A DNA stretch of 64,000 nucleotides, taken from positions 310,001 to 374,000 of the forward strand of contig NZ_JACAIS010000003.1 of the NCBI RefSeq assembly GCF_030325625.1, read 5' to 3'. The DNA comes from Sphingobacterium sp. N143. GTDB taxonomy: Bacteria; Bacteroidota; Bacteroidia; Sphingobacteriales; Sphingobacteriaceae. This document shows positions 52,872 through 61,674 of this stretch, one piece after another. The first letter of the stretch is position 1; every line of letters starts with the position of its first letter. The position numbers and the translations under genes are program-made. The notes below the pieces were generated by a model. It saw only the letters and a list, made by a program, of their open reading frames with translations, searched no databases and had not been told where the DNA came from.

Positions 52872-54872
52872 TTAGTCTTGGTCAGAAATTGGCACCCACA
52901 ATAGCGCATTCGCCGCCAGTACTCCATTCGCATTGGGCCGAATTTCAACATAGGGTCTACTATTTCCATTTTCAAATTCATATTCACCCACTTCTACCCA
53001 GGTACTTGTGGTTTGTCCCTGAATACTAACTTCTTTGAAGTTGATATTTTTCTCTATAGAATTTTTCCCGGTATAAACTATAAATTTACCTGTAGCAGCA
53101 CTTTCAGCTGTTCTCGGAAAATAACTATATAATTTATACTTTCCTGCAACGAAATCACTTCCTGCCGTAAATCGTGCAAAGGCATCCGCATCATTGGCAA
53201 CCTCCTGATAACTCATTCCATACCCTTTCTTTGGAGATTTACGCCAACGGCCTTTCAGAACAACTTGATCCGGATTTTCTACCTGGATAATATAATCAGA
53301 TTTACGGCCATCTGCTTTTGGATTTTCACGCAGTACTTGTTGGATACGCTTTATATCCACATCCTGTACAGGTAATTTTTTGTCGATAGCCTCGCATGCT
53401 GCTATCGCAGCCGATTGCCCCAATACCATAAAAACAGGTTCCATACGGATAGACCCAAAAGCGATGTGACTGGCAGAGAGACATACGGGGACCAGCAGAT
53501 TATTGATCTCTTTTTTCTTTGGCACAATCGACCTATAGGAAATTGGGAAGGGTGAAAAGCCCCCCACTTCTACATTACCTTCATTTTTGACCATGCCATT
53601 CACGACCAAACGGTCACAGTTATGGGAGTCCATGGTATATGCCGCATATCCCACAGCATCGTTGATCACTTCAAGTCCCTGGCAATGCTTTTGTGTCATC
53701 ACAAGATCACTGATCATCCGGCGTGCTTCACGGATATACAATTGAGGAGACCAATGATCAGTATCTGGATATTCATCTTTTGGATATCCCCATTTTTTAA
53801 ATTCGGCGCGGATTGATTCAGGTACAGAAGCATCGTTCGCCACAAAATAAAGTAAGCCTTTGGTATATTCTTCATGCGCCTTGATAATCTCCTTTCTTTT
53901 AAAATAATCTGCTTCAGGGTAATCCCAATTCATTCCGATCATATCGGTGGAAAATCCATTCCTGTTATTGATGTCCGTTTTCCCATTAGGCATCAAGCTC
54001 CAGATAAATACATCCTGAATACTCTTCCATGGCTGAATTTCCTTTTGTCTTTTTAGAAGTTCATATCGAGCTGCATCATAATTTTCTGGCTTGGTGATCT
54101 CAATCCTATTTTCAGGTACATTTGTCAACGTGATTCTATAATTATAAGCTTGTACTTTAGCATCACCTGTCCCGTTTGCTTGAAGCGGCTGATCGTTGAT
54201 ACCCCATAAAAGACCACTTTTGGGATCCCCTTTTATGCGATAGGGATCTATACCGTCGGGAAATTGATGCCCTTTCAACAATTGCACACCATTGATTGTT
54301 TCACCGTAAGTTTCATTTGACTCCCGGCCAATGTGATAAGATACACCAGCCATGGCAAGAAGATCTCCCTCATAAGTACAGTCCATAAACATTTTGGCAC
54401 TTACAAGTGTTTTACCACCATCCTTATGCTCACTCGGCATCAATGCGATTGTTTTTATTAATCGATTTTCTGTCTTGACATCGGTTAATCTATAACCAAG
54501 CATCTGTTTCACTTGCGTACGGAGGAGGTAGTTTTTAAAAATAGTTTCCGCAACCTTTGGTTCAAATATCCATTGCTCAAAACCACCGTAATATTTTCCA
54601 ATTTTGCGGTAGAAATCCAAAGCAACACCAGTTACAACATATTTATTACCTATATCCGTCTGCCCAAGCCCGCCGGAACTTAACCCGCCCAATCGTTGAC
54701 CTGGATCAATAAGCAGCACCGATTTACCCGCATTTGATGCGGTATAGGCAGCTATAACACCTGCGGATGTTGCCCCATAAATGCATAAGTCGACCTGTTT
54801 AGTCGCCTGGCCATAAGTCATGGGCAGAAACAGGACTAAGTTTATAAAAATCATTAAAAGCTTCTTCATCAT
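52872..54872 (-). CDS. Secreted FAD-dependent oxidoreductase with extra C-terminal beta domain (2)
   Basis: 666 aa. Signal peptide MMKKLLMIFINLVLFLPMTY(GQ). FAD motif VDLCIYGATSAGVIAAYTAS, then QRLGGLSSGGLGQTDIGNK, CTYEGDLLAMAGVSYHIGRES and SASHIAFGSIRMEPVFMVLGQSAAIAA. The last 130 residues (WRKSPKKGYGMSYQ, FTAGSDFVAGKYKLYSYFPR, STWVEVGEYEF) look like the golvesin/xanthan-lyase-type beta-sandwich, probably a carbohydrate-binding module. Together with its paralogue it probably oxidises a polysaccharide-derived sugar in the periplasm or outside. Confidence 0.9.
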   Translation of the reverse strand: MMKKLLMIFINLVLFLPMTYGQATKQVDLCIYGATSAGVIAAYTASNAGKSVLLIDPGQRLGGLSSGGLGQTDIGNKYVVTGVALDFYRKIGKYYGGFEQWIFEPKVAETIFKNYLLRTQVKQMLGYRLTDVKTENRLIKTIALMPSEHKDGGKTLVSAKMFMDCTYEGDLLAMAGVSYHIGRESNETYGETINGVQLLKGHQFPDGIDPYRIKGDPKSGLLWGINDQPLQANGTGDAKVQAYNYRITLTNVPENRIEITKPENYDAARYELLKRQKEIQPWKSIQDVFIWSLMPNGKTDINNRNGFSTDMIGMNWDYPEADYFKRKEIIKAHEEYTKGLLYFVANDASVPESIRAEFKKWGYPKDEYPDTDHWSPQLYIREARRMISDLVMTQKHCQGLEVINDAVGYAAYTMDSHNCDRLVVNGMVKNEGNVEVGGFSPFPISYRSIVPKKKEINNLLVPVCLSASHIAFGSIRMEPVFMVLGQSAAIAACEAIDKKLPVQDVDIKRIQQVLRENPKADGRKSDYIIQVENPDQVVLKGRWRKSPKKGYGMSYQEVANDADAFARFTAGSDFVAGKYKLYSYFPRTAESAATGKFIVYTGKNSIEKNINFKEVSIQGQTTSTWVEVGEYEFENGNSRPYVEIRPNANGVLAANALLWVPISDQD

Positions 54873-54885
54873 CTATTTTGCTGGT

Positions 54886-56577
54886 TTAATAACCTGGGTT
54901 TTGTACTAGGTTTTTATTCGTTACTATTTCAATATTTGGAATCGGCCACAAATAATGTTTGCTTGCATCGAATTTACGAATTTCAATGATACGCATATCC
55001 TTCTGATTGGCAACCTTTTGATAATTCACATAACCATCTATATCAATCAGAGGCGCATTGGCAAGCAAGCCTTTGGGAACACGACCATATAAAGTCGAAT
55101 TCATCAATTTGTCGGCAAGTTTCCAACGGCGCAGATCCACCAGACGGAATCCCTCATTGGCTAATTCAAATAACCTTTCTTTGCGAACAATTTCACGGAG
55201 TGCTACTTGTGTCTTTCCACGAGTTACTGCTGGCATATCCACTGTAGGTCGCTGTCTAATCATGTTAATTGCCTCATACACACTTTCGTCAATTTTATTG
55301 GATTCAATCATAGCTTCAGCATAGATCAATAACACCTCGGCATAACGGCATTGAATAATATTCAATTCTGACTCTGTCGTAAAATCCTTATCTTTCATAT
55401 CCACATATTTTTTCCAACAATAGCCGGAAAATGTTGCATAGGCATTAATTGCATCCTGATTCTGAATACGGTTTGCTGTAGAGGTGTTGTAGCTATAATT
55501 CCAGCAGGACAGGCTATCTTTATTCGTTTCGAACTGAAATCCAAAAAATGTAGATCCAGGTAAGGCAATCGTATAACTTAAACGTGGATCGCGATTGACA
55601 AATGGCTGCTTCGGATCATAATCAGGCGATTTATCAATACTCAAGCCATCTCTACATAAATAACTATCAACGATTGATTGCGAGGGGATTTTATTAGAGG
55701 TTCCCTGTGCATTTCGTGACAAGAACCCGCGTGTGGCACTATGCGTCTTTGTTTTTTGCAACCTCAGATATTGAAACGCAAAAATAATCTCTTTAGAAGC
55801 CTCCCCGTCATAGGTAAACAAAGCGCCATAATCAGGGTGCAAACTGTAGACTTTGAGGTCCATCACTGCTTTTGCAGCAGCGGCTGCTTGTTCCCACCGC
55901 TCATTATTAAGTGCTGCCCTGGCACTTATTGCTAAGGCTGCTCCTTTGGTTGCTCTCCCCACATCTGCAGCACCGTAGCTCACTGGTAAAATTGCAGCAG
56001 CAGCATCCAGCTCCTTCAAAATGAAATCAGCTACCTCACTTTTGGAAGACTTTGGAATATTGGCTTCGGAAAGACTTACACTGGAAATCACCAAGGGTAC
56101 TCCTCCAAAATAATCAATCAAATATTGATAGACATAGGCACGTATAAATTGAGCTTCAGCCTTATACCGCCGTTGTAAAGCTGCATCCATTTTTCCGTCC
56201 AATTTGTGGATATTGTCCAAAATGAAGTTACACTTCCCGATTACTTTATACGAATCCGTCCAGATATTTCGAATATATCCGTTATTACTGTCAAAATCAC
56301 CCCGTCCCACCGCCTGCAAGTCTGAGGTATTTCGATCCCATCCAATATCAGTTGCATCATCAAGTGTTAAATTAATGGGCATATTATCCGTCGGATGAAA
56401 TACCAGTGCGCTGTATAGTCCATTCACGACCAATGTAAGTTCTTCCTGATTCTTAAAATAACTTTCATCTGCGGGACCATCCAACGGAGATCGATCAAGG
56501 TATTTTTCACAAGCGCCCATCATGAACAATATTCCGATCAAGGCAATGCCCAAAGTAAGTCTATATAGAATTTTCAT
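54886..56577 (-). CDS. SusD/RagB-family outer-membrane lipoprotein (3)
   Basis: 563 aa. Lipoprotein signal MKILYRLTLGIALIGILFMM then GAC. N-terminal motif EKYLDRSPLDGPADESYFKN, TPR motif AEAQFIRAYVYQYLIDYFGGVPLV, and C-terminal RKERLFELANEGFRLVDLRRWKLADK are standard for SusD. It is the surface lid of SusC (3), 12 bp upstream, and is followed 13 bp later by the FAD oxidoreductases in the same operon. Confidence 0.95.
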   Translation of the reverse strand: MKILYRLTLGIALIGILFMMGACEKYLDRSPLDGPADESYFKNQEELTLVVNGLYSALVFHPTDNMPINLTLDDATDIGWDRNTSDLQAVGRGDFDSNNGYIRNIWTDSYKVIGKCNFILDNIHKLDGKMDAALQRRYKAEAQFIRAYVYQYLIDYFGGVPLVISSVSLSEANIPKSSKSEVADFILKELDAAAAILPVSYGAADVGRATKGAALAISARAALNNERWEQAAAAAKAVMDLKVYSLHPDYGALFTYDGEASKEIIFAFQYLRLQKTKTHSATRGFLSRNAQGTSNKIPSQSIVDSYLCRDGLSIDKSPDYDPKQPFVNRDPRLSYTIALPGSTFFGFQFETNKDSLSCWNYSYNTSTANRIQNQDAINAYATFSGYCWKKYVDMKDKDFTTESELNIIQCRYAEVLLIYAEAMIESNKIDESVYEAINMIRQRPTVDMPAVTRGKTQVALREIVRKERLFELANEGFRLVDLRRWKLADKLMNSTLYGRVPKGLLANAPLIDIDGYVNYQKVANQKDMRIIEIRKFDASKHYLWPIPNIEIVTNKNLVQNPGY

Positions 56578-56589
56578 AAGTTCTAATAT

Positions 56590-59500
56590 TTATAATGTAA
56601 CATCTAAGCCAAAAGAATACACCTTAACCTGTGGATAAAAATTGCCATAGCCAACAGGTGCTTCCACATCGTAACCGTCCCAGAATTTATCCACACTGAA
56701 TAAATTAGAGCCATTGACGAATACTCGAAGTCGGCTCAACCCCAATGATTTGATCCGATCCGTTTTAAAGGTATACCCCAATTGCAGGTTCTTTAAGCGT
56801 AGGTAAGCGGCATTTTTCATCCAGAACTGGGAAGCCTGCTGGTTGTTATTCTGCCCGAAAGCTAGACGAGGATACTTACTCTCGGTATGCTCAGGAGTCC
56901 ATCGATCCTTATTGTCCTCACGTATTGTTCCACCAATAGCGCCAGTAGTTGTGAAAGGCTGAATACCAGCACCATACAGATAACCATCTGCTTTCCCTAC
57001 CCCCTGTAACAAGAAGCTCAGATCAACTCCTTTAAAACTTAAATTGGCATTGAGCGAATAGGTATATCGCGGAATGGTACTTCCAATAATCACTTTATCA
57101 GACTCATTCACGACATCATCTCCATTTTGGTCCTGATATTTGAGATCTCCGGGAGCCAGTTCACCGAATTGTGTGGCATGCCCCTCAATTTCATCCACAG
57201 TTTGAAAATAACCATTCGAGATATATCCAAAAATAGAGTTAATGGGATAGCCCTCCCGGTTTACGGTCAGTCCAGTCTGATCGACACCGCGCATATCCAG
57301 CACTTTATTTTTCACGTCCGAGATATTAAAGTTAAAATGGTATCTAAAATTCCTGGCTGGATCACTCCGATATCCCAATGCGATCTCCCAACCCTTGTTT
57401 TCGACCACGCCTGCATTTTGATAAGGTTTATTTAACCCTATGATCAAGGGTATATCAAGCTGCAGAAGAATATCGCTCGTTTTTCTGTTATAAAAGTCGG
57501 CGGTAAAAGTCCATCTTTTAAATAAAGTAAGGTCAATGCCTATATTCTTCTCTTCAGTAGACTCCCACGTAATAGCAGGATTTGACATATCATTCAAGGC
57601 AGCTGTATTGACGATGGCATTACCCAGGGTATACGAACCAAGATTAAGCGAAGCTACGGCTGGATAAGTTCCGATATTTTGATTTCCGAGCCTGCCCCAT
57701 GATGCCCGGACTTTACCTTCTGTTAACCAGGCTTTGGCGTTCGTTAAGAAATCCTCTTCAGAAAACCGCCAGCCGGCAGATGCCGAAGGAAAGAAGCCAT
57801 AACGATTTCCTTTGGCAAAACGTGAGGAACCATCATAGCGGGCATTAAGTTCCAAAAGATACCGGTCATTGAACACGTAATTAATACGGGAAAAGATGGA
57901 CTGGAGTGCCCAATCTGAGGCGCTTCCAGTAGCAGCCTGATTCAATGCCGATCCAGCATTCAACACCTCATATTCAGGAAGTACATAGGTATCCCTAAAT
58001 CCTTGTGAGTAATCAATTTTGTAGTCCTCCCTAGAACCACCCACCAGCCATTTCAACTGATGTGGTCCAAAATCCTTATTTAAGGTCAGGGATGCACGAA
58101 TATTATTAAAAAACTCCTGACTATTGTACTGTGTCAAAGCAGTTCTAACGGGCACTGAAAAGCTAGGGCTTCCATCAGGAAAATAAGATTGTACCGCTTT
58201 TCGGAAGTTCTTGTTCACTTGCGTTGCATATTTTGGTGCATAATTTATTTCGGCGGTCAGCCATGTTTTAGGTTTATAGATCAATGATGCATTTAGGCTA
58301 CCGAAGGGGCTTTTATTCGTTGCGATTCCACCGTCTGCGGCAGCCGACACGGGATTATTACCGTTCCATCCCAGCCCCCAGGTACCGTTGGAATTTCGAA
58401 AAGTTTGATTGGCAGGGATGCTGCTCATCCATTGAAACAGTTCTTCGATTCCTGCAGCAGGTGAAGTCAATATAGGATTAACATATTGGAAGTCAAATTT
58501 CATGGCCAGCTGATCTGAAAACTTGACATCAACATTGTTCCGTATCGTGTAGCGCTTGAAAGAACTGTTCAATGTCAATCCTTTTTGATCAAAATAACCT
58601 ACTGAGGTCAACATTTTCACTTTATTTGTCCCCGCATTAACGGTCAGGAAATGGCTCTGCTGAAAACCACTGCCTTGCAACGATTCCCGTTGCCAGTCCG
58701 TATTCGGGTACGCATCCGAACTGCCATCTCCTTGTTTGCGATAGGCATCGATAACTTCAGCCGTATACAGCGGTGTTGCCCCGACATTGGTATAGGCTTC
58801 ATTCGTGAGCAGCATATGATCCAAGGCGTTGACTATTTTCGGCATATTTGTAGCAGACTGCCAACCAAAATAATTATTGTAGGAGATAGCCACCCGATCT
58901 GAATGACCTCGTTTTGTGGTAACGAGTATCACACCGTTCGCAGCCCTGGAACCATAAATCGATGAAGAAGCCGCATCTTTCAGAATTGAAATATTCTCGA
59001 TAACATTTGGATCAATATTATTGATGGAACCTTCAATACCATCGATCAGTACTAAAGGATTTGCATTCCCTAAAGTACCGATACCCCGGATACGGATATC
59101 CCCTCCATCAGCCCCCGGCTTGCCAGAACGTTGTGTCACCGTAACTCCTGATGCCATACCCTGGAGTGCAGAAGAAGTTTGTCCAGTAGGCCTATTATTA
59201 ATATCATCGCCCGATACTGCAGAAACAGCCCCGGTCAGATTGACTTTCTTCTGGACACCATACCCCACTACTACGACTTCATCAATGGTCCCCATATTGG
59301 ACTTCAGGCGAATCAGGACTGTATTTTTACTTGTGGCCGTTGCAACAAAATGCCTGACCGAATCTGTCGCATAGCCCAGATGATGGGCGATAATGCTATA
59401 CTTCTCCCCTGCCATCAAGGGACTTAGGACAAACAAGCCTTCATTATCGGCGACGAAATTCAGCTTTTTGCTTGTCTTTTCATGAATGAGGTCAATGGTC

Positions 59501-59631
59501 GCACCCGGCAACGCATTGCCTTCGGCATCCACTATCTTACCATTTACTTTTAAGTTAGATTGTGCAAATCCTACCGAAAAGTATGGGAATAGCAATCCCA
59601 GTAGCATAAATTTGATTAGCATATGCTTCAT
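56590..59631 (-). CDS. SusC/RagA-family TonB-dependent outer-membrane transporter (3)
   Basis: 1013 aa. Signal peptide MKHMLIKFMLLGLLFPYFSV(GFAQ), carboxypeptidase-regulatory-like domain (LKVNGKIVDAEGNALPGATI), TonB-box region DEVVVVGYGVQKKVNLTGAV, plug (IRIRGIGTLGNANPLVLIDG) and barrel ending YSFGLDVTL. Although it follows an ECF sigma/FecR pair, it has no N-terminal STN domain. Its leader and start codon (59625-59650) are complementary over 19 bp to the four-copy small RNA. Confidence 0.95.
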   Translation of the reverse strand: MKHMLIKFMLLGLLFPYFSVGFAQSNLKVNGKIVDAEGNALPGATIDLIHEKTSKKLNFVADNEGLFVLSPLMAGEKYSIIAHHLGYATDSVRHFVATATSKNTVLIRLKSNMGTIDEVVVVGYGVQKKVNLTGAVSAVSGDDINNRPTGQTSSALQGMASGVTVTQRSGKPGADGGDIRIRGIGTLGNANPLVLIDGIEGSINNIDPNVIENISILKDAASSSIYGSRAANGVILVTTKRGHSDRVAISYNNYFGWQSATNMPKIVNALDHMLLTNEAYTNVGATPLYTAEVIDAYRKQGDGSSDAYPNTDWQRESLQGSGFQQSHFLTVNAGTNKVKMLTSVGYFDQKGLTLNSSFKRYTIRNNVDVKFSDQLAMKFDFQYVNPILTSPAAGIEELFQWMSSIPANQTFRNSNGTWGLGWNGNNPVSAAADGGIATNKSPFGSLNASLIYKPKTWLTAEINYAPKYATQVNKNFRKAVQSYFPDGSPSFSVPVRTALTQYNSQEFFNNIRASLTLNKDFGPHQLKWLVGGSREDYKIDYSQGFRDTYVLPEYEVLNAGSALNQAATGSASDWALQSIFSRINYVFNDRYLLELNARYDGSSRFAKGNRYGFFPSASAGWRFSEEDFLTNAKAWLTEGKVRASWGRLGNQNIGTYPAVASLNLGSYTLGNAIVNTAALNDMSNPAITWESTEEKNIGIDLTLFKRWTFTADFYNRKTSDILLQLDIPLIIGLNKPYQNAGVVENKGWEIALGYRSDPARNFRYHFNFNISDVKNKVLDMRGVDQTGLTVNREGYPINSIFGYISNGYFQTVDEIEGHATQFGELAPGDLKYQDQNGDDVVNESDKVIIGSTIPRYTYSLNANLSFKGVDLSFLLQGVGKADGYLYGAGIQPFTTTGAIGGTIREDNKDRWTPEHTESKYPRLAFGQNNNQQASQFWMKNAAYLRLKNLQLGYTFKTDRIKSLGLSRLRVFVNGSNLFSVDKFWDGYDVEAPVGYGNFYPQVKVYSFGLDVTL

Positions 59632-59650
59632 AATTGGTTATTTAATTAAG
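59625..59650 (-). promoter_or_regulatory. Predicted small RNA target at the susC (3) translation start
   Basis: The mRNA reads TTAAATAACCAATTATGAA around the start codon. The small RNA segment TTTATAATTGGTTATTTAA of copies 1 and 4 pairs with all 19 bases (18 Watson-Crick, one G-U at the third base of ATG). Copies 2 and 3 have one mismatch in the outer part. Confidence 0.45.
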
Positions 59651-59696
59651 TTTATAAAATGTATTGGTCGGTCACTTTCTATAGGCAGTTTTTATC

Positions 59697-60785
59697 CTAC
59701 TGCGTTCCCTCCTTCCTTATAAGATTACTCAGATGGACAATACCATTGTCCATCTTAAAGGAGCATCCATTTAACTGACAGAAATTTGTAAAGAATTTTT
59801 CCAAAGGCTCTTTTCTATTGAGGCTACCTGTAAATGAGTTTGTCAACAATTCAGGACTTTCACAGATAACCGATACATCATATAGGCTCTCGATGACCTG
59901 CAAAAGCTGTATATTTTTGGTCTGGTTAAAGCTGACCGATTGATTCGTCCATGCGATATTCGCTTTTAAACTAGGAATCAGTTCTTCCAGCTTTTTGTTC
60001 ACACGGGACGAATGCGATGTCTTCAGCTCCCGTTCTGACGATTTGATCATCCGATTTGAACGTAGATCGACCAATACTTCCTCATGCGGTTCCAAATAAA
60101 CCAGTTGCTGTGCTGCAGTTTTACCTGGACCAACGGAAACTCGGCCTTCCATTAATTTTATTAACACCCGTTCAGCTGGTTTTGGTTCAACACTAAAGAT
60201 TGTCCCCAAAGCAGTTGTGATATAATCCCTATAATTGACCTGAAAGGGAGCTTCGGGGTTTTTACGGACTTTATAGATGACCCGTCCCCCTTGTTGCTGC
60301 ACCATCCGATTCCCCAATTTATTTCTTTCGAAACTGATCTTTGCATTTGGATATAGAATCACTGTGGAACTATCGGGGAGCTGCATACTAACGACATAGG
60401 CATGCTTATTCTCATACCAAAATAACGAAGTTTTGTCACCTGTATTTGGATGATCGGAGAAACTCAGCCAATACAGCCAAGTACACACACAGATCAGGAT
60501 AGCTGCACAGGACCCCCAGGCCCAATACATCATCCATTTTACCCCTTTACGCTGTGGGGGATCTATGCTATAGATGTTTTCGAGTACCTTTTGATGAACC
60601 GCAGACAAATCAGGTAAAGTGACTGGCGGTTCTTCTGCCATTTGCTCCAGCACCTCATCTATCCATCCTTGAAGCTGGAGCCTGTCCATTTGGGCCATGG
60701 CGTCGAAGAATGTCTCATAATAAGATATATCGAGTCTATTATGAATATATTCCACCAGTTGATATTTAAAGGATTCTTCTTTCAA
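59697..60785 (-). CDS. FecR-family anti-sigma factor
   Basis: 362 aa. N-terminal cytoplasmic region, one membrane helix at about 85-106 (WMMYWAWGSCAAILICVCTWL), the FecR beta-rich domain (VVSMQLPDSSTVILYPNAKI, TALGTIFSVEP) and the C-terminal STN-like DUF4974 domain (SLYDVSVICESPELLTNSFTGSL). It normally holds the ECF sigma factor until an outer-membrane transporter signals. It lies between the sigma gene and susC (3). Confidence 0.92.
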   Translation of the reverse strand: MKEESFKYQLVEYIHNRLDISYYETFFDAMAQMDRLQLQGWIDEVLEQMAEEPPVTLPDLSAVHQKVLENIYSIDPPQRKGVKWMMYWAWGSCAAILICVCTWLYWLSFSDHPNTGDKTSLFWYENKHAYVVSMQLPDSSTVILYPNAKISFERNKLGNRMVQQQGGRVIYKVRKNPEAPFQVNYRDYITTALGTIFSVEPKPAERVLIKLMEGRVSVGPGKTAAQQLVYLEPHEEVLVDLRSNRMIKSSERELKTSHSSRVNKKLEELIPSLKANIAWTNQSVSFNQTKNIQLLQVIESLYDVSVICESPELLTNSFTGSLNRKEPLEKFFTNFCQLNGCSFKMDNGIVHLSNLIRKEGTQ

Positions 60786-60952
60786 AACTGCTTATATTTG
60801 GTTTAATACATTGCTGTATTTATCTCTCTATACGTCTCCCGAAAAGAATCACACTATTGCCCGGTCATTTTTTTTTGAAATTGATTACCTCTGTCTTCAA
60901 AAAGCATTGTCAACCAGTTATAATGCATTTACTTGAACCAGTTTTAGCTTAC

Positions 60953-61546
60953 TCAGAGGGTAAATAAAAAAGCAGCTAAAAAACTGATGATATACTCATT
61001 AGGGTAATTTTTCTGGATATATTCCTTAATATCTTTTAAGGCGCTGACCAATTGGTTGCTCACTGTTGAAACCGAAATACCCAGTTCATTGGCAATTTCC
61101 TTATAGCTTTTTTCCTGAAATTTATTGAGCATCAATATTTCCCTTCGTTTGGGACTCAGGGAGTCTATCGCCTTGGACAACATATGCTGTGTGTCCTTAA
61201 AAAATACTTTTTCCTCCGTATGATAATATAGCTCTATTGCTGAAGCCCATACCTCCAATTGCAGCGCCTTATCCCGTTGTACTTTCCGAAAGAAGTCCAT
61301 GGCCAAGTTATCCGAAATATGGTTGAGAAATGATATAAAACCTTTACTTGGATCAATCTTTTCCCGGTAAAGCCATATCTTGGTAAAGACATCTTGCAAA
61401 ATTTCCTCGGCAATGGTCTGATTCTTCACCAATTTGATCAACCTCATATAAATCTTGGGTGAATACTGAAAATAAACGTCGTTAAACGAATCAAGATCCC
61501 CATTCTTCAATTTTTCTAGTGTATCGGTTTCTATAGGAGGTATCAT
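60953..61546 (-). CDS. ECF-type RNA polymerase sigma factor
   Basis: 197 aa. Region 2 (VYFQYSPKIYMRLIKLVKNQ, AEEILQDVFTKIWLYREKID) and region 4 (SLSPKRREILMLNKFQEKSYKEIANELGISVSTVSNQLVSALKDI) are complete. The hydrophobic tail after QKNYPNEY is common in Bacteroidota ECF factors. With the FecR it should control the susCD/FAD/cstA operon downstream. The gap to fecR is 167 bp. Confidence 0.94.
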   Translation of the reverse strand: MIPPIETDTLEKLKNGDLDSFNDVYFQYSPKIYMRLIKLVKNQTIAEEILQDVFTKIWLYREKIDPSKGFISFLNHISDNLAMDFFRKVQRDKALQLEVWASAIELYYHTEEKVFFKDTQHMLSKAIDSLSPKRREILMLNKFQEKSYKEIANELGISVSTVSNQLVSALKDIKEYIQKNYPNEYIISFLAAFLFTL

Positions 61547-61613
61547 TTTTTAATCCCTTATAATTGGCAAGAACAATAAATTTCACGAACAATAGATTTA
61601 AGGTAAAGATAAT

Positions 61614-61670
61614 TTTTTCCAAAACAAAAATAGCCGCAAAATTCTTGCGGCTATTTTTGTTTTGGAAAAA
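61614..61670 (-). terminator. Very strong terminator after the GH36/27-like gene
   Basis: A perfect 26-bp stem (61614-61639 with 61645-61670) with the 5-nt loop AATTC and a G+C core TAGCCGCAA / TTGCGGCTA, A/T runs in both arms. It begins 4 bp after the hydrolase stop at 61675 and keeps that gene apart from the ECF sigma gene. Confidence 0.88.
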
Positions 61671-61674
61671 TCAG

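Noticed and set aside
52868-52987. Long N-terminal extension of the first FAD oxidoreductase
   Set aside because: It would overlap the upstream gene by 116 bp and precede a perfect signal peptide that starts at ATG 52867.
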